Of a DNA stretch of 64,000 nt, positions 1-10,527 are shown one piece after another (position 1 is the first letter of the stretch; each line of letters starts with the position of its first letter). Origin of the DNA: Kalaharituber pfeilii (Eukaryota > Ascomycota > Pezizomycetes > Pezizales > Pezizaceae); assembly GCA_015179045.1 (NCBI GenBank), contig WHUZ01000002.1, forward strand, positions 2,170,001 to 2,234,000, read 5' to 3'. The translations under genes were made by a program, and so were the position numbers. A model generated the notes under the pieces. It was not told where the DNA came from, did no database searches, and saw only the letters and a list, made by a program, of their open reading frames with translations.

Positions 1-683
1 CGTAGGTGTGGATGTAGTGGGAGATGTCTAGGCAGCGGTTTTTCTCTTCTTCTTTCTGTGCTATCACTTGCTATGCATTGCTTATATTACATGCTATGAA
101 TTGATCGTTTTGCCTACCTTATTGCTCAGCCCACCAAGTCTAGACCCGGTCCTTTCGTGCATCCAGACGCGGTATCATTGTATACACTCTGCCTGTTCAC
201 ACCACCTCCGTTACAGAGTAGAGATAATGGAGAAGCTGGAGATTAGCCCATGTATAATTGCATTCCTGTACTTATGAAAGTAATACCAATATTGTGCGCC
301 AAAGAGCGCCTGAAGTTCTGTCAAGACCACACTAGCGCGCGTTTGTGTTACCTCTTAAGTGAGTGAATACGGTACTGTAGTCGTACGAGTACTCAATAAC
401 ATACAGTACTTGTATATATCGTGACCATGAAGCTTTCAAATACTACGGTAAGTAGGGGCGACTTGGGCAGTGGCGAGAATTAACACAAGAATGTAATGAT
501 GTATTCTCTCTCTGAACTTTAGGAACTCTCCCACGTGCCAGCATTTACTCTATCCTTGCATAGTTTCCACCACTCCATCCTTGCGTAACACTAGTCTTGC
601 ATAGTTCCATTCTTCCTCTATGATATGCGGCCTCTACCGCATATGCATCCCTGACAGAAATGCTACCGCGCAGCAAAGATTAT
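1..683. other. Intergenic, no gene seen
   Basis: No reading frame here has coding character; the short open frames are AT-rich, lack splice context and resemble no family I know. It may hold the 3' end or regulatory DNA of a gene to the left of the window. Confidence 0.5.
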
Positions 684-776
684 AAACATATTACCCTGGT
701 TATACTAGAATTTAACTAAACGGAACGGGGATATTACAGTCCATCTTAGAAAGATGCTGGACAACCCGGAAAGAAA
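684..776 (-). repeat. SINE-like element, 5'-truncated copy A
   Basis: Read on the minus strand, this stretch contains TGTCCAGCATCTTTCTAAGA, then GGACTGTAATATCC, and ends near AACCAGGGTAAT. The same 3' tail is found in the copies at about 15.9 kb (minus) and 53.7 kb (plus). The tRNA-like head is missing, so this is a 5'-truncated copy, as expected for retroposed SINEs. Seen directly: the shared tail. Inferred: the SINE class, from the head present in the longer copies. Confidence 0.55.
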
Positions 777-871
777 TAAGTGAAGGAGGATTAATTTCTC
801 TTTAGAGTCTCCATTATCCGTTTTATCTTACAGCAAAGCAGGTATAGAATTAACAGAACATATGTATAAAA

Positions 872-3777
872 TTAACAGAACATATGCGGATTTCTCCGGG
901 CAACGTACTGGTCATCAAGAATCTCCTGTAGCTTACTCTGCAATCTCGCCTTCCTCGCTTTCTTCTCCTTTCTCCTCAATCTTTCCAGGTCGAGAAGCAT
1001 CCACAGGAGGTTTCGACGTCTGGTGATTGGGAGTGTGTGGGGTGCGTTCTCGACGTGATCGCTAAAGTGAGATATTAGCATATAACGCCGAATTATTTCA
1101 GCTAGTATGTTTACCTTAGTGTCTCTGCGGTTTCCTTCTTCACTCTCCACACTAGAACCTCTGACACGCCTCCTTACACTAACACGATCGTCATATTGCA
1201 ACCCAGCGTCCCGGTCAATCCCTCGCAAACGGTATTGCCGTTCTCTTTCTTCCTCTCGCTCTCTCCTCTCGCGGTCGTAATGGCTGGTACTTGTTCTACT
1301 AGAAGCTCTTTCATGACGGTCCCGATGCCTTGATGTACTCCTATTCCTACCGCTACGAAGGTATTGGCGTTCCCGCTCACCTGCAGCCCTCCTTCTTTCC
1401 GCTTCATACATATCTGGCTCCGGCGGGCTCCTGCTTCTATGGCCATGGCTCCCTTCACGGTCCCTGGGATGCCGACTGCTTCTATGATAGTGGTGACTAT
1501 TCCTTCCAAGATCAGAATCACGATCACGGTCGCGATGCGACCGTTCTCGTTCTCTCTCACGTTCGCGATCTATCCTGTCTCTGTCACTGCGGGGCAACTT
1601 CTCTCTTTCTTTCTCTTTCTCTTTCTCCTTCTCTTTCTCCCGTTCCCGGTCTTTCTCCTTTCGTTCCCTGCGTTCAATGTCCTTCTCTCTCTCCTCCTGT
1701 TTCTCCTTGAGCCGCCGAATAAATTTATCAAATGCCTGTCGACGCAGTTCTTCTGTTTCAAGTGCTTGAAATTCTTCCAATTTCTGGATGCGTGGACGTA
1801 CTTGCTCCCAAGAATCTGTTACCTCTACCGGTGGTTCCAAATGTTTTAGTATGGAGCGCAATGCGTCCATTCGACGGCGAAGGTGACGCTCTGCTTGATG
1901 GCGGTCATCTTCCACACGTTTCACAACCTTCTCACGTAACTGCCACTCCTCGTTAATAAGGATACTGGAGGATGATGACCTTCAAATGACAATCTCACCT
2001 TGTCAAACAGAACCACTAGAGTGTCATGATCTAATGAAGCTGTTCGTGAGTCAGTCCTAACAAAGGCAGCAAACTCGTCAAACGTAGTTTTATGGCTAAT
2101 CTCGAAACGTTTCTCCTGCAAGGATAATTAGCATCAAGCAACTAACCGATATGAGGCTTAAGGCTTAGGATAATACCTCTATCACGTCAAGTAGAAAATT
2201 TTTTTTGAGTCTAATATCTCGATCGACTTCTTCCATCTTGTCCCAGAATAAGTCCAGCGGGGTCGAACCAGGTTGGCCTAACATATTTGTGTAGCGAGGG
2301 TCATCCTTGATAAGTGGGTGAATATGCATCCATTTCGTACCCGCACGAATGTGACCTTCACTTCTCAGTTTATCCAACAGCTCCTATGTCGCAATAATGT
2401 GAGAGCTGAACTTCCTTGCCTGAATGAGGGCACACTTACTACAAACGCTTCTCTGTGCTTGCGCTCTCTTCTCATTTTCAGAGACTTTGCACGTTGTTTC
2501 TGATCATTGAATGCTCTTTCCAGCTGCTTGATGTGGCTTTCAAAGGTGTTTAATATATCAAGCTTTGTGAGAGCTCTAAATACCTCCTCATATTTGAATC
2601 GCTCATGCTGCTGAATGATAGTTTGAGCCTCTGACCACCGAGTGTATGGCTCCAGATTAAGCGACTTCAGAAGATTTGAAAGTTCCTCCATTCCCTCTTT
2701 TCTGGCAGCAGCCTCACGCTCGACCTCGGCCTTCCAAAGCTCAGCAATATATTCGTCATACAACTGGCGGCGTTCAATATCATCAGCTGCGGATCTAAAG
2801 ATAGTTTCTTTTTCGATTATGGAAAGAGCAGTCCTAGAATATAAAAGTAAGCATCAAAATACAATTTATTTTGAGGAAATCGGTTAATGCTTACTTCCAC
2901 CTGGTATAATACTTAATTTCAGGATGACTTTTAAGCATAGTCGAGAAATCTTGACGAAGTTTGGTCATACGATCCTTGGCCTTCTCAACTTCTTGTGCTC
3001 GCAATTCTACTGTGAACTTCTCAAAAGCCGCCTTTCTGTCCTTTGGATCCTTGAGAGCACGGTATTGGGGTTCCTTGATAACAGCTCTCATAGTTTGCTC
3101 CCAAGTCCAGTCTGCGCCCACACCACTGCGACGTAACAGCTTAATAAAAGCGGCTTCAGCCTCGTCCTGAGTAGAGTAATGAGGTTCATCTTTATTATCA
3201 GTGGAAGGGAGTTGTAATGATTTGGACCCACTGTCCATTCCAGAATCCCCGGGCTGGCTCTGCCCATACACCGCCATTTGTCTGTTGCTGCTGCCTTCGT
3301 CATGCGAATGATTATAGCTGGCTGGGCCTCCGGCAACAAAGGTTGGCCTAATGGGATTTTTGATGTTAGCCTGAAATCACCATCATTGAGATTAAACACA
3401 TACGCGGCAGGAAGACTGTGAATATTGTTCCTCTCGAGAGCGGCCTTAAGAACATCTGGCATCTCCCAAACACTTTGCTTCGTTTCTGTGTTGTACCTAT
3501 ACGGACATTTAGCACTCTCCATCCAAGGTTTTGTAAGTACCTCAAACTTGCCAGTATTTCCGTCCTCCCTCTGCTGAATACTCCTTCCATGGTGTATTTT
3601 GAAGCGCCCTCTGTGTCCAATGTTAGCGAGTGCAATGGCAGAGCTATAGGAACTGCGCACCTCGACTGGAGTCATTAACTCTACTGGCTTCGTCCATTGT
3701 GTCTCTTTCGTCTGCGTATTATAGTAATATATTCGTCCATCTGCTGGATTTGTGGCCTCTTGCCAAAGTGACGACAT
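872..3777 (-). CDS. PRP40: Pre-mRNA-processing protein Prp40 (U1 snRNP, WW and FF domains)
   Basis: Prp40 is a U1 snRNP component that bridges 5' splice site and branch point recognition; WW domains bind proline-rich BBP/SF1 and FF domains bind phospho-CTD and splicing factors. Eight exons fit an 838-aa protein: 3661-3777, 3552-3610, 3404-3496, 2895-3347, 2440-2833, 2177-2383, 1999-2115, 872-1948. Two WW domains sit near residues 4-31 ([16 protein letters not shown]) and 44-72 ([15 protein letters not shown]), followed by PTFVAGGP, a motif typical of fungal Prp40. FF repeats start near residue 148 ([16 protein letters not shown]). From about residue 560 the protein is rich in RE/RD/RS dipeptides, as in SR-like proteins. 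Intron 2 uses a GC donor (TG/GCAAGT). The last exon could hide another small intron near the C-terminus. Start chosen at the Met just before the first WW domain. Confidence 0.93.
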
Positions 3778-4012
3778 TTTGGGCTGCCTGCGTTGAATGC
3801 GAGAGCGTGGTGTTGAAGCGGTCCCTGCGACCCGTTAGGCTGCTTGGTGGCTTGCTTTTTTCATGGAGGTGGGCGCGTTGTTCGACCGCGCTTGATGATT
3901 CAGCCACAAACCACGTGACTGTCCCGAGCTACGGTGGAGGCACCCTGCCAAGGAGCGTCCATACTCACGGCGCTGCGCCCCAGCAGTGCAAGCTTGCTGA
4001 CGTTTAGGTATC
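3778..4012. promoter_or_regulatory. Shared divergent promoter PRP40/TRS65
   Basis: The two start codons face away from each other with 235 bp between them, so this gap must hold both promoters. It contains CCACGTGACT near 3911-3920, an E-box type motif often found upstream of fungal housekeeping genes. Function is inferred from position only. Confidence 0.5.
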
Positions 4013-5940
4013 ATGCCGAAATCGCAGGACGTCGACGCTGATTCCACAGGACAGACTGGTCCAGGATTCCTGGAGTCTTCTCGATTGGAAGTTCTAGTTC
4101 CGCATGCATCGAATATCGATATTGCTGAGCTCATCCAAAGCCAGGATGTGACAGAGGAGGACAGCTCAGATGCCTCTGGGATTGAGGTATTAGCAAATAT
4201 ACCCCAAAGGAGGTCGCTTTTCTATGGTCGGGGACTCACACATCCCCCGTGCTTTGCTTTTCCCTTCATCTTATCACTAGCGCCGCTGACTCTGAGAATT
4301 AAAAGATGAAAGTGTACCTGTCTATGTAATCCTGGAGCTCCATCCGGAGTTTTCGCTCACAGATAACCAATATCAAGCTTATATCTCAAGAGTTGCCATT
4401 TCTCTCGAAGTGGTAGCAGTTGAAGGCCAGAATAAACTGCAAGAGCAAAACTCGAAACCAAATGAGGGTATACATGTGCTTTACGAGGCTATACTCAATG
4501 AGGAGAACTCCGCTCCTGTGTTGCTCAATTACAATGGACGACGGTTATCGACATGGAAGATAATGGTACCACTTGGTAGGATATAGGGTGTTTGCTCTCT
4601 GATAACTTAAAGCTGACTCTGGTAAAGGGCACCCGCGCACTCGTCTGAGTAGCCCAAAGGTGCTATTTGCTGTTGTCGCCTCGCTCAAGCTGTTTGAGAC
4701 TCAAACTCAAACCCTCAATCATGACTACCTTACCAGCCGCAACGTATTCGGAGTAAACCTCTTAGAAGCGTACGGTGACGACTTCTCGCTAGGAGGAACT
4801 CGGCCACAGCTCTCCGCTTTGCGAGTGTCCCGTGTTAGTCCAGCTGCTCGCATACCACAAGAGCCATCAAGTTCAATTTCATACCGGTCGAAAAGAATGT
4901 TTCACCTCTTTCCAGCCATCAATGTACGATTGCGTCATTCCCACGTTGGAACTGGGGCAACGCAGTCTGTTATCGCATCTCTGGACATCGATATTACGGC
5001 TGGGGATGTGGTTCTAAATAAAGTGGGGTTGATACTGGCCGGTGGTAAGGCTGAACTGATTGGAGGTCCTATAGATGCATTGCTTCCTATGGCTTGCCGT
5101 TCGCATGATGAGGTCACATTTCTCTATTCACTGGAGTCCCTGGGTCCAATCAATCTGTCAAACACCGCCTCAAACTCGAAACCTGTTACTCTTTCATTGG
5201 AAGCTACCGTTCTTGTTTCCAAAAGGTGCAACCCGAGGATCAAGTCTATATGGAATACTCTCATTGACATTTCGAATCCCAAACTGCCAACAACTCGAAC
5301 TTCGAGGGCAATGAGTATCCCCATTTCTTATGGGACTACATTATCCTCTTCGTCTGGCATTAGCACTACGCACTCACTCGTGCCTGCCCCTACACTGCAA
5401 TTCTCAGCGCAGTTTCAAATATCTGCATTACATGAAGCTAATGGGCTAGTGATGACCTTCTCTGGACCCGAAAAGGTGTATGTAGGGGAGGTATTTACGT
5501 GGACAGTTTTTGTTGTCAATAGGAGCCCTCATGCTCGCAAACTAGCTTTGGTTGTGCCACACAAAAGGTGGAAGGCGGAATGTGGAAAAGCACTTCCTCC
5601 TGTGGTGCATGATGGTACTGGCTATGTGATGGATGAAGGTGCTGTATACACAGCTCATCGATCACAAATCCTGGAGCCAGCTGAATTAGTCTGCTTAATG
5701 AACGATGTTAGAGTTGGGTTCGTATATTCACTCTAATCTAGATTTATAATTTTATATTTGCTGACCTGCTATTCTAGGCCACTGGCCCCATTAGCATGTC
5801 ACACCACAGAGCTTCGTTTCATTGCACTTACAGCCGGGGTACTTAATGTAGAGGCTGTTCGAATTGTTGATATAACTACGAGCGTCCATGAGACAACAGA
5901 ATGCAGGGACCTACCAAGCATCATCTCTATCCGGCGATGA
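4013..5940 (+). CDS. TRS65: TRAPPII subunit Trs65-like protein
   Basis: Trs65 is a fungal TRAPPII subunit that helps the complex dimerise and activate Ypt31/Rab11 at the late Golgi. Four exons (4013-4226, 4306-4575, 4628-5717, 5778-5940) give 578 aa. The N-terminus (SSRLEVLVPHAS, then RRSLFYDESVPVYVILELHP across intron 1) and the C-terminal beta-rich part (GPEKVYVGEVFTWTVFVVNR, then PLACHTTELRFIALTAGVL) match the fungal Trs65 pattern of two immunoglobulin-like beta domains. The first donor (G/GTCGGG) is non-consensus; it was chosen because it joins LFY to DESVPVY in frame. No signal peptide or TM, as expected for a peripheral Golgi complex. A second TRAPP subunit lies at 17.1-18.2 kb. Confidence 0.85.
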
Positions 5941-7479
5941 TTACACGAATGGGTAAGAGGCTTGGTACATAGATCTAGCTTGTGATTCTTCAAGCACGCA
6001 TCCAGCTTTGGTCTTTGGATTTGGCTTCAACTTTGGATACACAACCATATATTTTATATGGAACGGGACTCTTTTGACAAATCAAGACCTGTTTCGCGCT
6101 TTTCGTTATGTACACTTAATGACTTCTGGATTATACTGGGAGCTAGCTACCAGTTAGAATTTGGACTTCGGTAAATACCTCTTTCTGTTCATTTTTGGAC
6201 CGCGTATTTGTTTATGTATGTAATTGATTTTGGGAAATATGCACTTTGGACGGAAGACCTACATTTAGAGCTGCGACTGGCTTGATTACGAGTCGTGGAG
6301 TGTGCTTCATGTTCATAAATGAACACGAAGATTGGCTTACCTCAATGCCAGTCTCGAACCGTATCATGTAGTGGTGAATGGCAAGGAGTACAAACATTGT
6401 TGAGCACTCCAAAAAGCCCCCTGCGCCCAATACCTTACAAGTATTGAAACATTAGTCTCATACCAAGCCCCTAGTTGAAACATCTTCCCCAGCTCGGGAT
6501 CGAACCAGGACCCTCAGTTCTACATACATCTTCATGGCTTCTTAGACAACAGACAGGCCACTTCACCAATACATGCAGTCCAGCAACCCTTTGCTAGAAC
6601 ATAACTCAACCAAAAAAGCTCAATTTCAGATTCTGATCTTAAAAAAAAACAAAAAAAAAAACGACTCGGATTCTCCAATATCCACTCATGGGACCTACCA
6701 TTTGTCTGTAATTTTTCCTATATTTTGATTTTTTTGTGATTTGTTCGTGATGTACCGAAAAATGGTGCAGCGAGGGTGCGCTCAGCCAGATGCCACGCGG
6801 CCCCAAGGGATAGGTCGGTTCGGAAAATAAAGATATCCCCATTCTCTTGTATCTGCCGCCGCTCCTACCACCCCCCTCCGGCAACCCTTCTCATCGAGCC
6901 TTCATATTTCTCGCCCCGCAATATTCTTCAAGCGACTGAAAGATATTGATATAGCGAAGGCAACATCAGTAAACATCCGCACTCGTGAGTATGGGACCTT
7001 GTCGAATAGATTTCCTTGTGTGTATGTGTGTATGTGTGCGTGCGAACTTGTCAGATGTGATGGTGCAGTGCAGTGCAGGAGCGGGGGTGGCAATGCTAGT
7101 CTCTAGTGAGGACGAGCATCGATAAAGAGATGCATAGGTTGGGGGAAAGGAGAGCGGAGAAGCTCTCAATTAGGTATGAGTAGGAGTTGTTTTGCGTCTA
7201 CAGTTCACCTGTTGCTTTTGATTTAGATGTCCGCTTTTGTATTTTGTTCGTTTTGAGCGTGGGATTTCCTTAGAGAAAGAGTTGACGATTTTAAACTATA
7301 AAAAGTGATTTTCTTTCTATACAAACTTGGCATGCAAAACCTTTAAAATCCGAGGAAACCATTATTCAGTTACCGGGACGATGATACAGCAGTGAAAAGC
7401 GGCCGTTACCCTCAACTTGTACTGAGCAGCTGCGATATCTGCCGCAAGCCCCTCTCAGCCACTTTCCTTCCACGGCGCA
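5941..7479. other. Intergenic, repeat remnants
   Basis: Apart from the SINE-like copy at 6440-6590 I see no gene. Around 6640 there is an A-rich run, and 7010-7060 is a GT-rich simple stretch (tgtgtatgtgtg). The right edge meets the 3' end of the decayed SKI3 gene on the minus strand. Confidence 0.5.
6440..6590 (-). repeat. SINE-like element, copy D (A and B boxes)
   Basis: On the minus strand the copy reads TTGGTGAAGTGGCC, which fits a pol III A box, and later GGTTCGATCCC, a perfect B box (GGTTCGANNCC), followed by GAGCTGGGGAAGA. The same head and B-box context occur at 16.1 kb and 53.7 kb. The tail differs (TAGGGGCTTGGTATGAGACT) and that tail recurs alone at about 27337-27356. So this copy may be a different subfamily or a chimera. 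It has the pol III boxes but cannot be folded into a complete tRNA. Confidence 0.6.
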
Positions 7480-10095
7480 ATCACAATGGTCCTCTGATCA
7501 AGTGCAATTTTACCAATAAGCAGCTAATGCATCTGCAACAACTTGACTGTCCTCGGGCAGCAACCTTCCTCGCCATATCTGAGGCGTATTGGCTGTTCGC
7601 GGTTTTGGCAAGGTTCATCCATGGACCTGGATGTGCTGGGCGGAGGATCTCCAGAGGCAGCAATTGGAATGGGATCATTTTTCTGTCCACTCGTCAGTTA
7701 CCAGAAAGGAACTGGTGGGACGACTCTTACTCTGAATTGTGAAACAACGGTCAGCAGGTTGTCTACTTCATCTTTGAAGCCCATATCCAGCTTTCTTCCG
7801 CAGATGGAATAGAGCTCTCCCATAACAGCCTCTAAGATGTCCTCATTATCATCTAGAACACCAATACAACCTAGAAGTAGCATCGACGGTAGATGATCTA
7901 GATGATTTTCGATGCTAGGAAAAGTCTCAGCAACAATATCGTTTGACTATGTAGCCACCATTGAACAACTCACCATGCAAACAGCTGCTCCCTCGCCACC
8001 TCCTTTTCTTCCTCTCCGCCCTTCGCCCACAACACTTGTGCTAATAATACCACAACATCCAGATTCTTAGCTGACTCTTCTAGTGCAACTTTAAACATCT
8101 TAAATGACTCGTTTATATGTCTACTAAAGTAATGCGCCAACCCTGGTGTAAGATGCGTAGACAACCTATTGAACCTTAGTTGCTCTATATCCGTAGACAA
8201 GTCCAATGCCATTGACGCATGCTCGATTGCTTCATCGTACTCCTAGAAACTAAGTTGTAAGCGGGCTAAGTCCGCTTTGGATTGAGCATAGCGAATCAAG
8301 TCTTCTTCTTTCTCTGTTTCTTGGTACTGTGCTTCAAATGTATCACAGACTATATACAGATTCTTGGACGCCTTGTCATTCAAGAATAGGTAGTACTCTC
8401 CATAGATTCGATAGCAAAGTATGAATCTGGCATCTTTGGCCAATCCATCCTGTGAAAGTGTAAGAGAAATGAAGAGTATATGCTGGAAGTTGAGGGCAAT
8501 ACTTACACTCATTGCAGCTAAAATTTTCTCAGCACTGACACCATTCATTGCGGCTGCAGCAGTTTCTTCATCTTCAGTGGGAGCAGGAGGGGGATATCTC
8601 TGAATCTAAGTAGGCTTTCAAGACATTGCCCAACCCAGTCTCAGGGAAAAATTCAATATACTCCCGTAGAATGTTCACATTATGATCCACTAAATTGAGA
8701 TATATGTTAGATTTAGTCGAATGGCTTCGATAATAGAACTTACCTAAGCTCTCGCAATACTTTCACAGTATTGTGATTCTCCAGGCTAGTTCAAAAGGGT
8801 ACTTCAATATAACATCCCTTCCGCCCATTTTGCAACCTTTTTCCGTTGTAGGTTTTCTTCTCCAGTGGAAAACCCAATGATTTCTCGTATCCATGTTGTA
8901 ACAGCTTTGTTTCAGTTTTCCGATGCAATCCCTCACTATCAGACTAATTCAGTAGGTTTTGATATAGGTCTTCGAGCTGTATCTAGGTCAGCGAGGGAAT
9001 AATCATATTCTGTTCAGATGAGGTAGTCACTTACTGGAGATGCTCCTAAAACTTCATTGTTAACTTTAAGTATCACGTATCCTTTAGTTGCAGTCAGCCT
9101 TGACCACCTGTTAGCAATTTCCTTATTGAGCTTGTCCTTTTCCTCTATTTCAACAATTTCGGCAAGCTTTAAATATGTTGTCAGCAGGATGTGGAATCAA
9201 GCCCTCCAAAATGTCAAATACCGGACTGTCACGTAATATAAAGTTCAAGACTTGTTGGTGCTAGAAGATCAATCAGTGCGATCATGATTTCATGAAATAA
9301 ATTTTACCTGTTCTGTGGTACCATGCTTTTGAACAAATGGTACCAAATTATTCACCACTTTAGCGCATCGTGCTCGGTCCGACCTTCACTTGGTGTGTCG
9401 GAGTATGAGAGCAAAAAGTTATATGGATTATAATCCTTCTCACTGCGTGGCACCAATAATCAGGAGAGCAGGATTGTATAACCTCACCCTTCTTGAAAGA
9501 GAATACTGAGCTTCTCAGCGGTTTCTAGACATTTGGGAACATCTTTCTGTTGATCATATATCTTAAGCAATCCTTGCTAGGGTGTTGGTTGCTTCTCGTA
9601 CTTGGGATCCACTGCGAGTTGTATTCTTTATTGATACTTCATTTCCTTGATATGAGCCCTGTTGAAACATGTCATCCGTTGCACCATTGAGTAGTTCGGT
9701 TCATTCATTTCATCTATCGCGCCTGTTGCTTCCCAGCGCTTATATTAGTTTGTGCTACATTACTTTTGTATGTCTACATTCATGCATATAAGTGCCTATT
9801 TCTCGTAACTTCTCGCTCAATAGACTAAATAATAATTCCAATAACGACGAGCCCTCCCTTCAGGCGTTCTCTTATTGCTTCGCTGAACCCGCACACGGTA
9901 TACACATTTTTTCAAGCCCAGGTTGAAAAGAGCTCGTCCTAAATAAAGATGCCTGAAGGGTAAGAATTGGATTAGCGGTAATAGAGGTAATAGAGGGGCT
10001 GCGGGGCACTTGGCTTGACCTACGCTGTGAAGTTGTTCGGCTCAGCATTGTCCGACTTGCATATTGGAGGCCTGCTGGGAGGGTGACCCGGAAAT
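7480..10095 (-). pseudogene. SKI3: Decayed SKI3 (superkiller complex TPR scaffold)
   Basis: Ski3 is the TPR scaffold of the Ski2-Ski3-Ski8 complex that feeds mRNA to the cytoplasmic exosome. Fragments on the minus strand lie in the order expected for fungal Ski3: EPNNFTAHLYLGRALFNLG (10024-10095 spliced to 9915-9952), LAEIVEIEEKDKLNKEIANR (about 9120-9180), NILREYIEFFPETGLG (about 8620-8680), ILCYRIYGEYYLFL, ASMALDLSTD, VVLLAQVLWAKGGEEEKEVA (about 7990-8060), LGCIGVLDDNEDILEAVMGE (about 7830-7880) and HPGPWMNLAKTANSQYA. The frame is broken repeatedly: a TAG sits where a Trp codon fits (NLLN*SDSE, about 8940), one C is missing from a run near 8590, the N-terminal half is compressed, and a solo LTR splits the first TPR exon between NLG and SYQ. 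No intact copy is in this window. Confidence 0.82.
9660..9914 (-). mobile_element. Solo LTR (copy 1), 255 bp, 5-bp TSD
   Basis: On the minus strand it begins TGAAAAAATGTGTATACC and ends GACATGTTTCAACA, the TG...CA ends of an LTR. On the plus strand it is flanked by AGCCC on both sides (9655-9659 and 9915-9919), a perfect 5-bp target duplication. A closely similar copy is at 51600-51858 with different flanks. No gag, pol or second LTR is present, so recombination between two LTRs is the likely history. The insertion lies in a coding exon of the SKI3 remnant; removing it with one TSD joins NLG to SYQ in frame. Confidence 0.9.
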
Positions 10096-10527
10096 CTTGG
10101 CACACGCGTGCCTGGGCCTAGTCTCGTGACCACTCGGTAACTTGCATGACGGGATTGGGCAATGCTTGGTGGTGGTCAAGCTTTCACTCCAACGCAGCAG
10201 CTGGCGCCCTGCAACCCCCACGTCCGGCGTAATTCAAGTTTCCCAACCCCGTCCGATGCAATACTGACATATGGTCTGCGTTGCGTCTTCGCACCCTGTG
10301 ACAAGAAAACCCCGGCTAATCCGTGCTTGAAGCACTTATTTACATCCTGTGGATTCACGGTTAAGCTATCAATCATTCAGCTTCTTAGACAAATTCGCTG
10401 TGGATACCACTACACATATTCCAGATACGACCTATCCCCGGTGCGTTTCAAAGGGCTCAGAAATACCCGGGTTCGGCTGTTTGAAGTACTGCGTCGACAG
10501 TTTCATTATTCAGCGCGGAAACATACA

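Noticed and set aside
1330..1849. Plus-strand frames opposite the 3' part of PRP40
   Set aside because: Antisense shadows of the RE/RD-rich codons; no motifs.
6450..6590. A true tRNA gene
   Set aside because: The A and B boxes are present but no acceptor or anticodon stem can be formed and the boxes are too far apart; it is a tRNA-derived repeat.
9872..10105. 77-codon minus-strand frame ending CIPCAGSAKQ
   Set aside because: The tail is LTR sequence and the rest is an out-of-frame reading of the SKI3 intron and exon.
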